Shown piece after piece: positions 15,008 to 23,515 of a stretch of DNA of 64,000 bases. This stretch comes from Cohnella terricola (GTDB taxonomy: Bacteria; Bacillota; Bacilli; Paenibacillales; Paenibacillaceae), in NCBI RefSeq assembly GCF_007786475.1, contig NZ_VNJJ01000016.1, positions 1 to 64,000 of the forward strand. The letters are read 5' to 3'. Under the pieces are notes generated by a model, which saw nothing but the letters and a program-made list of their open reading frames with translations, did no database searches and was not told the DNA's origin. Position 1 is the first letter of the stretch, and each line of letters opens with the position of its first letter. The position numbers were made by a program, and so were the translations under genes.

Positions 15008-16375
15008 TTACTTCTGAAGCTTATCCAACGCTTTCTGAGCCGTCTCCTGCGCTTCCTTAAGCGCTTGGGCTGCCGGCATATTGCTGATTTGCACATTGTC
15101 CGCCGCGATTTTCAGCGCATCGTTGATTTTGCCGCCTGTCGGATCCTTGAACGGGCTCGATCCGTGTGCCGCTTGCATAAGCGGAACTTTGCTTTGCGGA
15201 TTTGTCTCGCTGAACGCCTTGAACGCAGGATCTTCGATTGCGGACTGACGTACTGCGATATACCCCGTATTCATCGACCAGAACGCCGTGTTTTCGGTGT
15301 TCGAGAAGAAGCTGAACCATTTGAACGCCGCTTTCTTCTGTTCGTCGCTTGCTTTCTCCGGAATGCTGGCAAGAATCGCTTCGGCGACAGGTTTGCCTGC
15401 GCCTACGCCTTCCCATCCCGGCTGCTCCATCGCAGCCAGCTTCGTGAAGTCCAGATCGCCTTGGTCGCCGCTTGATCCGGTATATCCCGCAGCATTCCCC
15501 TTCATGACATCGTCGATCGTTTTGTACCAATACTCCCAGCCTTGTCCGCCGGAATGAATGCGCATGATTTTATCTTCGTGAATCCATTTGCGGAACATTT
15601 CCCACGTGTCGATCCACTCTGGCGTATCGATCGTAACCGTTTTGCCGTCCGCGCTCAGAACCGAACCGCCTTTGGCGAATACGGCATCCATCATGTTGTC
15701 CTTGCCCCACATTGGCTCCCAGCCGTAGAAGGACGTTTTCCCGCCTTCTTTTACCGTCATTTTTTTCGCGGCTTCGGCAAGAGCTTCCCACGTTTTCAAG
15801 TCTTCCGCCTTCAGGTTTTGCTTCTCAAGCGCTTCCTTGCTGTAATACATCACTTGCGTCGTTCCATACATTGGAATGAAATATTGCTTGCCGTCCACTT
15901 TTCCTTGATCGAGGAACGTCTGTACCATGTCGCCCGGATTGAAATCCGGCTGCGCCGCGATCAGATCGTCGATTTGCGCAAAGTAACCTTTGCGGGCCCA
16001 ATCCACGTTTGACGTCAATACGGCTGCGGGAACGTTGCCCGCTGCGATCGCTGCTTGCAGCTTTTTCTCCGTCTCGGAGTAATCCGCTTGAACGACTCCT
16101 TTTACGATGACTTCGCTCTGAGAGCTGTTGAACTTGTCGATCAGCGTCTTCATGTTCTCGCCCAACTTGCCGCCAAGCCCATACCAGAATTCAATCGTTA
16201 CCGGCTCTGCAGCCGATGGGGACTCGGAAGCCTCCGTCGTTTGGGAAGCCGGAGCTTGCGATTCGGAAGCGTCCGGCGAACCAGCGGATTTCGCGTCATT
16301 TTTCGCTCCGCATGCCGATAATAGAACAAAGCTCGATACCATAACTGCCGCGATCCACTTTTTATTCGTTAACAT
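15008..16375 (-). CDS. ABC transporter substrate-binding lipoprotein, UgpB-like
   Basis: A 455-residue family 1 solute-binding lipoprotein (signal LTNKKWIAAVMVSSFVLLSAC, lipidated Cys at residue 22) with a Ser/Pro/Glu linker. The start of the mature domain, IEFWYGLGGKLGENMKTLIDKFN, resembles UgpB, the glycerol-3-phosphate and glycerophosphodiester binding protein. SMNTGYIAVRQSA near residue 355 and HGSSPFKDPTGGKIND further on are also of that type. GGAGGAG precedes the ATG at 16375. The associated phosphoesterase and phosphatase genes favour a phosphate-ester ligand over a plain sugar. Confidence 0.85.
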   Translation of the reverse strand: MLTNKKWIAAVMVSSFVLLSACGAKNDAKSAGSPDASESQAPASQTTEASESPSAAEPVTIEFWYGLGGKLGENMKTLIDKFNSSQSEVIVKGVVQADYSETEKKLQAAIAAGNVPAAVLTSNVDWARKGYFAQIDDLIAAQPDFNPGDMVQTFLDQGKVDGKQYFIPMYGTTQVMYYSKEALEKQNLKAEDLKTWEALAEAAKKMTVKEGGKTSFYGWEPMWGKDNMMDAVFAKGGSVLSADGKTVTIDTPEWIDTWEMFRKWIHEDKIMRIHSGGQGWEYWYKTIDDVMKGNAAGYTGSSGDQGDLDFTKLAAMEQPGWEGVGAGKPVAEAILASIPEKASDEQKKAAFKWFSFFSNTENTAFWSMNTGYIAVRQSAIEDPAFKAFSETNPQSKVPLMQAAHGSSPFKDPTGGKINDALKIAADNVQISNMPAAQALKEAQETAQKALDKLQK

Positions 16376-16420
16376 GTACGATCTCCTCCGCCACTCTATC
16401 CTCATTTTTTGTATTCCGGT

Positions 16421-17263
16421 TTAACCTTTGCTGACACCCGCTGTCAAATTGACACTGCTCATAATCGTTTTTTGCGTAAATGCGAACAATAGCAATAACG
16501 GCGCAATCGTGAATGCGCTGGCGGCCATGATCAGCGGCCATTTCAATCCGTATGCACCTCCTTCCACAAAGAAGCTGCGGAGTCCGGACGAAATCAATTG
16601 CAGTTCCGGACTTTTCGTAATGAGCATTGGCCAAAAATAGTTGTTGTATTGCTCTATGAAAGTAATGAGCGCCAATACGGCAAAAGAAGAACGCGTCAAC
16701 GGAACAAGAATCGTCCACAATATCCGCAGGTGTGTCGCGCCGTCCATCTGTCCGGCCTCAACCAGTTCATGAGACGTCTGCAAAAACGCCTGACGAATGA
16801 GAAAGATCGAAAACACGCTCACGCAGTTGGACAAAATAAGGCCAGTATAAGAATCTAGCAAGCCGAGCTTGCTGAGCACCATATAGCTGGGCAAATACAC
16901 CGCGGTGCTCGGGATCATGTACCCGACCAGAATGAGCGCGGTAAATGCGTTGTTCAGCCGGAATTTCATATGGGTAAGCGCATAAGCCATCGTTGCCGAA
17001 TTGAATATTTGAATGATCACGATCGCTCCCGCTACGATAATGCTGTTCAGCATGTAGCGCCAGAACGGGGCTTCCACCCAAGCATCGAAGTAATTTCCCC
17101 ATTGCGGACTGACCGGCCACAGCGTCGGCGGAAACTGCCAAATCTCATCGTTCGTCTTCAGCGCGCTTGTCGCCATCCAATAGAAAGGAAACGCAACGAT
17201 GAACGCCGATGCCGCCAGCAGCAACTGCCGGACGAGCAGCCCCAACCTACTCCCCTTTTGCAT
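16421..17263 (-). CDS. Carbohydrate/glycerophosphate ABC transporter permease (UgpE/MalG type)
   Basis: A 280-residue permease with six predicted helices. The EAA coupling loop, ELVEAGQMDGATHLRILWTILVPL, lies near residues 180-203, and the N-terminal FPFYWMATSALKTNDEIW is typical of MalG/UgpE. It pairs with the UgpA-like permease encoded 33 bases upstream. No ATPase gene is present; CUT1 importers in these bacteria commonly share an MsmX/UgpC-type ATPase encoded elsewhere. Confidence 0.9.
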   Translation of the reverse strand: MQKGSRLGLLVRQLLLAASAFIVAFPFYWMATSALKTNDEIWQFPPTLWPVSPQWGNYFDAWVEAPFWRYMLNSIIVAGAIVIIQIFNSATMAYALTHMKFRLNNAFTALILVGYMIPSTAVYLPSYMVLSKLGLLDSYTGLILSNCVSVFSIFLIRQAFLQTSHELVEAGQMDGATHLRILWTILVPLTRSSFAVLALITFIEQYNNYFWPMLITKSPELQLISSGLRSFFVEGGAYGLKWPLIMAASAFTIAPLLLLFAFTQKTIMSSVNLTAGVSKG

Positions 17264-17296
17264 TTCTCTCGCAACCTTTCTTTGCTCCGATTTGAA

Positions 17297-18178
17297 TTAG
17301 GAATAATGAACCGTACGGCGCCCCACGACGAAGGATACGATCGAAAGCAGCACGCAGCCGAACACAAGAACGACGGACACGGTAGAGGCTTGGCCGATAT
17401 TAAAAGCTTCGAAAGCCGATTGGTAGTAAAAATATAGGATCGTGCGGGTCGACCCCGCCGGGCCGCCTTGCGTTAAGACGTTGATTTGATCGTATGCCTG
17501 CAGCGCTTGAATGACCTGAACGACGATCAGGAAAAAGGTCGTAGGCGAGATTAACGGCACGGTAATATGCACGAATTTGCGCCAACTGTTCGCCCCATCC
17601 AATTCGGCAGCCTCAAGCATGTCGCTCGGAACGTTACGGATCGCTACGAGATAAAAAATCATCGACCAGCCTGCGGATTTCCAGATCGTCACGAGCAGAA
17701 TGCCGACAAGCGCCCAATGCGGATCGTTAAGCCAAGTAATACCATGGATGCCGAACGCCCCCAATATGCTGTTCAATAGCCCGACTTCCGGCTCGAAAAT
17801 CCATGACCACACGATCGAAACCGCAACGGTAGGCGTCACCCAAGGGGAAAACATAAGCGTCCGGTAAAGCCCGCCCCCCTTCATCTTGCGGTTAAGGAGC
17901 AAAGCGAGAGCCAGCCCGCACACCAATATCGGAATGACGCTCCCCAAGCAGAAAAGGACGGAAACCCGAACGGATTGGTGGAAGTTTGAATCGGTGAACA
18001 ATTCCCGGTAGTTGTCGATCCCGACGAACAGCTTGTCCGGACTCATAAAATCCCATTCCATAAAGCTGAGGTAAATTAAATACACTAACGGACCGAACCA
18101 GAATACTGTAAGAGGGACCATAGCAGGCAGCGTGAATGCAAAAGCCTTGATGTTCTCCCCGCGTTGCAAAGGTTTCAT
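17297..18178 (-). CDS. Carbohydrate/glycerophosphate ABC transporter permease (UgpA/MalF type)
   Basis: A 293-residue permease with six predicted helices and the EAA loop SDMLEAAELDGANSWRKFVHITVPLI (about residues 190-215). GGAGGAAATT precedes the start. It is the first gene of the operon and is divergent from the GbsR-family gene across a 187-base control region. Its VNVLTQGGPAGSTRTILYFYYQSAFE tail motif is standard for UgpA-type subunits. Confidence 0.9.
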   Translation of the reverse strand: MKPLQRGENIKAFAFTLPAMVPLTVFWFGPLVYLIYLSFMEWDFMSPDKLFVGIDNYRELFTDSNFHQSVRVSVLFCLGSVIPILVCGLALALLLNRKMKGGGLYRTLMFSPWVTPTVAVSIVWSWIFEPEVGLLNSILGAFGIHGITWLNDPHWALVGILLVTIWKSAGWSMIFYLVAIRNVPSDMLEAAELDGANSWRKFVHITVPLISPTTFFLIVVQVIQALQAYDQINVLTQGGPAGSTRTILYFYYQSAFEAFNIGQASTVSVVLVFGCVLLSIVSFVVGRRTVHYS

Positions 18179-18253
18179 AATTTCCTCCCTGTTTCAAACA
18201 AAAATGCTTTAATATTTGCTATAATACGGTTGATTACATGTGATTTCCCCTTC

Positions 18254-18273
18254 TGTACAAAAATTATTGTACA
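18254..18273. promoter_or_regulatory. Candidate GbsR-type operator in the divergent promoter region
   Basis: A perfect inverted repeat, TGTACAA, six bases, TTGTACA, lies between the divergent ugpA-like and gbsR-like genes, about 75 bases from the former. It is the clearest dyad in the intergenic region. A second, weaker feature is the GTTAAC motif present twice (near 18294 and 18326). Binding by the adjacent regulator is inferred from position only. Confidence 0.5.
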
Positions 18274-18365
18274 TTCACCTTAGAAATGAATGGTTAACAG
18301 ACTGTGAAATGTGATTATGATCTTTGTTAACTTTCGCAAAATAATGTAAGTAGGAAGGGTAGGCC

Positions 18366-18983
18366 ATGAAGAGATCTAGCAGGGATAGCTTGGAGCATGC
18401 TCCTACGCAGCACAATGAGCTCCGAGCGAAGATGATCGATGCAATCGCGCAGACGATGGATTTATACGGGGCTAACTACTCTTTCGGGCAGTTGTACGGA
18501 ATTATGTTTTTCGAGGACAAGCCGATGACGCTCGAAGAGATGAAATCTCATATGAATATGAGCAAAAGCAACATGAGCTACGCCGTCCGCTCTTTGACCG
18601 AGTCCAAGATGCTGACGAAGCTGAAGGAAAAGGAAGACCGCAAAGATTTGTACGTAGCCGAAACGGACTTCTACCAAGCGTTCCAAAATTTCTTCGCGTT
18701 TAAGCTGCAGAGGGAAATCGACGTCATGCAGGGAACGATTCGGTCGGTGACGCCGGAGCTTGCGGAATTGATCTTATCGGAGCATACGACGGAGGAAGAA
18801 AGGCAGTTATGCCTGAAAGACTTTCACAAGCTGCAGCATGCGGATAGCTATTACGATTGGCTGCAGCAATTCGTGGATAGCTTGAAGGAAGGGCGCCTGT
18901 TCAAACAGGAGCAACCAGGGAAGTCCGGGTCGACGATTCAAACCGATAACGGGACGGACTCGGACAAAAACCGGGATTCATAG
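18366..18983 (+). CDS. GbsR/MarR-family transcriptional regulator
   Basis: A 205-residue regulator of the GbsR family. YGANYSFGQLYGIMFFEDKPMTLEEMKSHMNMSKSNMSYAVRSL (residues 34-77) contains the winged HTH with the family's characteristic start. Known members (GbsR, OpcR) sense choline or betaine and control choline uptake and glycine betaine synthesis. Its divergent placement from a UgpB-type importer, next to an EmrE-type quaternary-amine exporter, suggests regulation of choline-phosphodiester uptake. The last 83 bases overlap the convergent lipase gene. The C-terminal tail is polar and probably disordered. Confidence 0.87.
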   Translation: MKRSSRDSLEHAPTQHNELRAKMIDAIAQTMDLYGANYSFGQLYGIMFFEDKPMTLEEMKSHMNMSKSNMSYAVRSLTESKMLTKLKEKEDRKDLYVAETDFYQAFQNFFAFKLQREIDVMQGTIRSVTPELAELILSEHTTEEERQLCLKDFHKLQHADSYYDWLQQFVDSLKEGRLFKQEQPGKSGSTIQTDNGTDSDKNRDS

Positions 18984-19731
18984 CGTTTAAGCTTTCCACG
19001 AACCGCGGATCACGCTTGGCCAGTTCCGAGTAATAGCTGCCGATGGCATGGTTGCCGGGTACGGATCCGTTGTTGAAAGTGAGCTGTTCGGAGTCTCTTA
19101 CGTGCTCGTAATGAAAGGTGATATCCCTTTTGGGCAGCGTAAACTCGGCCGGAGGCAACAGGGGAACGACGTCGAAGCGGTTGTGCACGCGGTAGCTTCG
19201 TCCGACTTTGCCCTGGAACGCGCCGGTAAAGTCAGGGTCTCCGACGCGCGGTGAAGCGAACGAATAAACTGTCGGCGCGGGAAATTCGGTATTGGCCGCC
19301 ATGTCCATCCCGCATAACGTCGAGAGCGCCCCTCCCAAGCTATGGCCGGTCAAGTACATCGCTTTATCCGTATTTATTCCTTTCAGGAGGCCGAGAATGC
19401 CGTCTCTGGCCGAACGGTAAATATTCGAGAATCCTCTGTGGCTCATGCCGGCATTATCGGCCCATCGATACTTGACCTGGCTCGCCATCGCGTCGGAAAC
19501 CCAGTCCGATGTCGTGCTGGTGCCCCGGAAAGCGATGATCACATGCGTGTCGGACTGAAGAACGAACCCGAATCTCTCGGACCTGCCGGTCAGCGATCTC
19601 GCATGAATCTCGCCGATCTGCTCGTAAGGGCGGGGAACGACGAACTCTCCCTTCGGATCGTTGAATTGCGCGTAGGTCTGGCTGCATACCGCAGCCAGGA
19701 AAATCGCCGTCCGATTGTCGAATCCGTCCAT
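18901..19731 (-). CDS. Class 3 lipase family protein
   Basis: A 276-residue alpha/beta-hydrolase of the fungal-type class 3 lipase family. The nucleophile elbow is TGHSLGGALSTL (Ser near residue 143), the acid is likely Asp in HNRFDVVP near 200, and a catalytic His is expected in GNHAIGSYYSEL near 240. HVIIAFRGTSTTSDW is the usual oxyanion-side strand. There is no signal peptide, so the protein is probably cytoplasmic or released by another route. The start at 19731 has AGAGGTGATC upstream. It converges with and overlaps the regulator gene by 83 bases. Confidence 0.88.
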   Translation of the reverse strand: MDGFDNRTAIFLAAVCSQTYAQFNDPKGEFVVPRPYEQIGEIHARSLTGRSERFGFVLQSDTHVIIAFRGTSTTSDWVSDAMASQVKYRWADNAGMSHRGFSNIYRSARDGILGLLKGINTDKAMYLTGHSLGGALSTLCGMDMAANTEFPAPTVYSFASPRVGDPDFTGAFQGKVGRSYRVHNRFDVVPLLPPAEFTLPKRDITFHYEHVRDSEQLTFNNGSVPGNHAIGSYYSELAKRDPRFVESLNAMNPGFCPSPSRYRFESSTRTSLVAPV

Positions 19732-19832
19732 TAGCCGATCACCTCTCAGCATCTCTTTCGATACTGTATTAAGAAGAGCGGCTAAAGGTGCCTATTGGAT
19801 TCGTTTTCGTTCCCCTCTTACGCGAAGGCGCG

Positions 19833-19970
19833 TTACTCTTCCTCAATCTCGCCACCGACGTGTTTCCTGATCAGCCTGGATGCCTTAGTCTGGCTGATGC
19901 CCAGCGCGTTCGCGACCTTCCTGCTGCTCCTGTGCTTCTCGTACGTCTGAAGGATCATTCCGCGCTCCAA
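19833..19970 (-). pseudogene. 3' fragment of an HTH (Fis-type) transcriptional regulator
   Basis: The minus strand encodes a C-terminal stretch with ERGMILQTYEKHRSSRKVAN and LGISQTKASRLIRKHVGG and then a normal stop. This looks like the Fis-type DNA-binding end of a sigma-54-dependent activator. Nothing upstream continues the protein: the frame passes into the IS1182 remnant at about 19970. The insertion and later decay of the element probably removed the rest of the gene. No function is expected. Confidence 0.6.
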
Positions 19971-20652
19971 CTTTGCGGTGATACGTGCTGTATTTGACGA
20001 TCGCTTCGATTTCGTTCTGATCCAATTAGTCGTAATTTTCCACGCGCACCATAACCCGCATCAGCTATGATGGTCCCTGGTAACTTGCCTAACTGCGATT
20101 TTAATTTTTCGAGATGAGGGATGAGGCTGCGTGTATCCGTCGGTCGTTTGTGCAAACTGTAGCCAACAATGAATTGATTATCGGTACCGATCTGCACATT
20201 GTAACCAGGCTTGAGCTGACCATTTCTCATGTGGTCTTCTTTCATTCGCATAAATGTGGCGTCATGATCCGTTTTACTGTAGCTGTTTCTCGTGCCTAAA
20301 ATGGCTTCATGAGTCTCGTATCTCTGAAGGCAGGAAGCAAATCCCTGCGAAGCGTGCGTACCGCCTTTTTCAGCGGCTTATCTTTTGGCTCCTCTTGCTG
20401 CCGCTCTTCCAAAAAGTAATGCTGAAGCTGTACGTAGTTCTCCTCAAACGGTAATTGAAGAACCGCAGTAAACACGGTCTCCAGTACGGCTTTCATTCGC
20501 TCCGAACGAAACTGATTAATGGTGCGAAAATCCAGGCGTTTCCTGCCTGCAATCCACATGAACATGATGTTTTTGCGGACGGCTTTCGCGATTTGGCGTG
20601 AGGAGTAAAGTCGCTAAGTGTAGCCGTAAATGATGATCTTAGTAAGCATGTT
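19971..20652 (-). pseudogene. Degraded IS1182-family transposase
   Basis: Pieces of one IS1182-type transposase occur in order but in different frames: YSSRQIAKAVRKN and FMWIAGRKRLDFRTINQFRS (N-terminal DUF772 region, after an in-frame TAG at about 20616), LQLPFEENYVQLQHYFLE, then a deletion, and KTDHDATFMRMKEDHMRNGQ, LKPGYNVQIGT and PGTIIADAGYG. The frame shifts near 20290 and 20045, and a further TAA interrupts ENYD-LDQNEIEAIVKYSTYH. The total is about 680 bases, under half a normal transposase gene, with no recognisable inverted ends. It is inactive. Confidence 0.8.
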
Positions 20653-20880
20653 CGGGAGGTAGCAGTCCCGTCCGCCACCGGGATAAGCGGCAGCTCTTGA
20701 AGGAGCGAAGCGTTTGCCTCTTGTGGGCGTGAAAACTCCTTGCAACGAGTTTGCCAATTCAGATTATCACGACCACAACCAGGGGTCCCCGCAAAGTAAT
20801 CGGAATAAGTTGCAAAGCTTTTCTTCACTTTGTGGGGTGGAGCAGCAACCGTAAAGAGACACATCCCCACAAAATATGAT
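20653..20880. other. Unassigned decayed sequence beside the IS remnant
   Basis: No frame here gives a recognisable protein; the open minus-strand frame is cysteine- and serine-rich with no motif. It probably belonged to the 5' part of the inserted element or to the gene it disrupted. Confidence 0.5.
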
Positions 20881-20924
20881 GAGGTGTCCCTAAGTCAATG
20901 GTATTGGGACACCCTCTTTTTGTC
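20881..20924 (+). terminator. Intrinsic terminator-like hairpin
   Basis: GAGGTGTCCC and GGGACACCCTC pair with one bulged base around a 15-base loop and are followed by TTTTTG on the plus strand. The GGGACACCCTC arm recurs at 21279-21289 in the MgtC terminator. Confidence 0.6.
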
Positions 20925-20959
20925 TTTGATTTGCCTTCTCGGGCCGATATCCATCATTT

Positions 20960-21202
20960 ACGGTCTGCGAGACCGTTGCAATGCCCGTGGACGGGAGTTC
21001 AGTGTCTGTAACGGTCTGCGAGACCGTAACAATGCCCGTGGACGGGAGTTCGGTGTCTGTAACGGTCTGCGAGACCGTAACAATGCCCGTGAACGGGGGT
21101 TCAGTGTCTGTAACGGTCTGCGAGACCGTAACAATGCCCATGAACGGGGGTTCGGTGTCTGTAACGGTCTGCGAGACCGTAACAATGCCCGTGGACGGGA
21201 GT
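20960..21202. repeat. 51-bp palindrome array, five units
   Basis: ACGGTCTGCGAGACCGT begins at 20960, 21011, 21062, 21113 and 21164, an exact 51-bp period. Each unit also has a second small hairpin, CCCGTGGACGGG or CCCGTGAACGGG, 7 bases later, and a conserved tail ending GTGTCTGTA. The first copy differs slightly (TTG after the palindrome). Because 51 is divisible by three, long repeated frames are open on both strands; I do not consider them genes. It lies between the IS remnant and the MgtC gene end. Confidence 0.95.
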
Positions 21203-21247
21203 TAGGCGGATTGGAATCGTGAAATTTCACGATTTGTAAGTTCGCGC

Positions 21248-21286
21248 ACGAAAAAAAGGGCAGCCCATATCACTTATGGGACACCC
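21248..21286 (-). terminator. Terminator of the MgtC-family gene
   Basis: On the minus strand GGGTGTCCCATA, a short loop and TATGGGCTGCCC are followed by TTTTTTT. The 5' arm overlaps the last codons of the gene. Confidence 0.8.
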
Positions 21287-21791
21287 TCATTTCCTCTCGC
21301 TTATCGCGCATCTTCGACTGGGCCTTGTCGTGCTCCCACTTCTCGATCCAACCACCGATCCGAACGAATCCGAAGATAACCGCGATCGTGAACAGCACGA
21401 TCCCGTAGAAGCCGGCTCCAATGCCGATGCCGACACCCCCGGCGAAGAGGATCATCGCCGCGGAGGTCAGGCCTTTCACTTCGAACCCCGACTTCATGAT
21501 CAATCCTGCCCCGAGAAAGCCGAGCCCGGTCACGATCTGCGCGGCAAGGCGCATTGGATCCATCATTGTCCGATCGTGAAGCACGCTGTACTTGTCGACG
21601 CTTTCCAGCGAGACAATCGTGATCAACGCGCAGGCGACCGTCACGAACGTAAACGTTTTAACGCCGGCGGGCTTACTCTTGTGCGTCCGGTCGAACCCGA
21701 TGAGCAGTCCTAGTGCCGCGCTGATCAAAATGCGAAAATAAACTTCATGCTCTCCGAAAAATTCGGAAACGAACCGCTCTAAATGCTCCAT
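21270..21791 (-). CDS. MgtC/SapB-family membrane protein
   Basis: A 173-residue membrane protein with four to five helices. RILISAALGLLIGFDRTHKSKPAGVKTFTFV (20-50) contains the family's helix-loop (G-x-D/E-R...K-x-A-G-x-(K/R)-T), and RLAAQIVTGLGFLGAGLIMKSG follows near residue 81. The MgtC family is linked to growth at low magnesium and to modulation of F-type ATPase in some bacteria; its biochemical role is not fixed. It is a single gene with its own terminator. The C-terminal 25 residues are charged and cytoplasmic. Confidence 0.88.
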   Translation of the reverse strand: MEHLERFVSEFFGEHEVYFRILISAALGLLIGFDRTHKSKPAGVKTFTFVTVACALITIVSLESVDKYSVLHDRTMMDPMRLAAQIVTGLGFLGAGLIMKSGFEVKGLTSAAMILFAGGVGIGIGAGFYGIVLFTIAVIFGFVRIGGWIEKWEHDKAQSKMRDKREEMRVSHK

Positions 21792-21853
21792 GAAAGGACA
21801 ACCCCTCTTGGTGCTACTAATAGTGAATGCTTAAAATCAGAGGGTCGGCCGCC

Positions 21854-22897
21854 CTAATCGCCGTTCCCGGACGTACGGACCGGCGAGCAGGACTCCCTGA
21901 TGTTGATCCGGCTGCTGACGATCCACTCTCGCTCGTACTCGCCTTCGACAATGCCTAGCCGGTGCAGCAGCAGCTTGACAGCCTGCGACCCTAGCTCGGA
22001 CGGCACCAGGTCCATGCTCGTCAGCGCAGGCGAAGTTCGGTACATCAGCTCCAAATCTCCGCAGACGACGAACAATGAGACGTCTTCGGGTACGCGAAGT
22101 CCCGCGTCCTTGATCGCGTTCATCGCGCAATAGGCGGTCCGGTCGTCATCCGCGATGATCGCCGTCGGTTTAGTGCTTCCGCCCAGCGCGCGTACCGTCT
22201 CCTCATAGCCGTAATCCAAATAGTGCTCGGAATGGATGGGCGGCTTGTAATGAACGCTGCAAGAGTCGAACGGGATGTCCTTCTCGCCCAGCACCTTCTC
22301 GAACGCCTTTGTCCGAACTGTCGCGACGGTCGTTTGCTCCGCGGCGTTCAGGAACGTCATATGTCGATGGCCCAAGCCGGTCAGATAGCCGACGATGTCC
22401 CGCATGATGACTTCGTTATCGTTATTGACCGTCAAAGGATCCGTAACTTGCGAATTCAGGATTTTGCCGACGGTGACGAAAGGAATCTTGTTCTGGTGCA
22501 GCATGTCGATCCGTTCGTCCTCTTCCGTCGGGCCGAGCACGATGGCTCCGTCGATCGGGTAGCTGGCAAGCGAAGGGGTGTCGATCTCCCGGTCCGCGAT
22601 CATATCCAGCAACACCCGATAGCCGAACGTAGAAGCTTCCAAGACGACTCCGTTGATGAATTGGGTATGGAACGCGCTGAAAAAGAAGTTGCCGTGCGGA
22701 ATCGTCAGCCCGATCGCCATCGTCTTCTTCGTGACGAGGCTTCGAGCGATATGATTCGGCACATAATTCAATTCGCGGGAAGCCCGCAACACCTTCTCCG
22801 TGACTTGCTTGCTCGTCGGTCTCTTCTGGCTGAACACGTTGGAAACCGTGCCCTTGGAGACGCCCGCGGCGCGGGCGACGTCGTCGATCTTGGCCAT
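21854..22897 (-). CDS. LacI-family transcriptional regulator of the Opp/Dpp-type operon
   Basis: A 347-residue LacI/GalR regulator. The HTH and hinge are clear (KIDDVARAAGVSKGTVSNVFSQ; YVPNHIARSL), followed by a periplasmic-binding-like sensor domain (TAIIADDDRTAYCAMNAIKDAG near 245). The spacing of the ribosome site (AAAGGA, about 13 bases) is long. It is the last gene downstream of the oligopeptide-type importer, so autoregulation through the two TTAAACCGGTTTAA sites at 29.9-30.0 kb is likely. A LacI regulator makes an oligosaccharide a likelier substrate than a peptide (inference). Confidence 0.88.
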   Translation of the reverse strand: MAKIDDVARAAGVSKGTVSNVFSQKRPTSKQVTEKVLRASRELNYVPNHIARSLVTKKTMAIGLTIPHGNFFFSAFHTQFINGVVLEASTFGYRVLLDMIADREIDTPSLASYPIDGAIVLGPTEEDERIDMLHQNKIPFVTVGKILNSQVTDPLTVNNDNEVIMRDIVGYLTGLGHRHMTFLNAAEQTTVATVRTKAFEKVLGEKDIPFDSCSVHYKPPIHSEHYLDYGYEETVRALGGSTKPTAIIADDDRTAYCAMNAIKDAGLRVPEDVSLFVVCGDLELMYRTSPALTSMDLVPSELGSQAVKLLLHRLGIVEGEYEREWIVSSRINIRESCSPVRTSGNGD

Positions 22898-22966
22898 GAA
22901 ACGGTATGCATCCTTTCTGCTTGCGTCAGCCTGAGTATTCGTCTGCTACGAGTTGCCCAACCGCGA

Positions 22967-23515
22967 TCAGCTTGCGTCCGCGATCTCTTGATTCAACCGT
23001 TCCGCCAGTTCGACGAGATCCATCGGATTGTCGATCGTGTATGAAGGCATTTCCGATTCGTCCGCAGGCGTCTTCGGATACCGCGGCGTCCATCTGAGAA
23101 AGACGCTCCGGATGCCGAGCCGGTTCGCTCCCTTCATATCCCGGCTCAGGTTGTTCCCGACCATGATAATGTTCGGGATGTCCGCTTCGGTCAGCTCCAT
23201 CGCCCCGAGCGCCGCCTTGAACATGCGTGCGCTTGGCTTGAACGCCTTGATCGTCTCTGAATAGATCAACGTCTCGAAATAGTCGATCAACCCATTGCTC
23301 GTCAACAGGTTCTTGAACGATTGCGCCGTGCCGTCGGCCACGATGGCCAGCCGGTAGCCGCGCTCGGCCAGCGTCTTCACCGCAACGTCCGCTCCTGGAA
23401 TGACGCTGCCAGAGATCACCGTTCCCTCGTCGTCCCGAATTTCGGTTCCCTCGTCGATGATCGTATCTCCGCAATCCATGAATATAATCAGTTTTTTAGG
23501 CTCGTTTGGCTTCAT
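22967..23515 (-). CDS. HAD-superfamily hydrolase
   Basis: A 182-residue HAD protein. Motif I reads IIFMDCGDTIIDEG (residues 9-22): the nucleophile Asp14 is present, but the usual second Asp (two residues on) is Gly, with Asp one place later (D-x-G-D-T). A D-x-G-N-T variant is known in some HAD-IA members. Motif II is AIVADGT (about 58), the Lys is in IKAFKPSARMF (about 90) and motif III is NIIMVGNNLSRDMKGA (about 117). It overlaps the end of the preceding ATPase gene by 20 bases, so it belongs to the transporter operon. Substrate unknown. Confidence 0.83.
   Translation of the reverse strand: MKPNEPKKLIIFMDCGDTIIDEGTEIRDDEGTVISGSVIPGADVAVKTLAERGYRLAIVADGTAQSFKNLLTSNGLIDYFETLIYSETIKAFKPSARMFKAALGAMELTEADIPNIIMVGNNLSRDMKGANRLGIRSVFLRWTPRYPKTPADESEMPSYTIDNPMDLVELAERLNQEIADAS

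Noticed and set aside
20981-21205. Repeated VTVCETVT-type ORFs in the 21-kb array
   Set aside because: Open frames are forced by a 51-bp period without stops and occur on both strands; there is no ribosome site or independent coding evidence.
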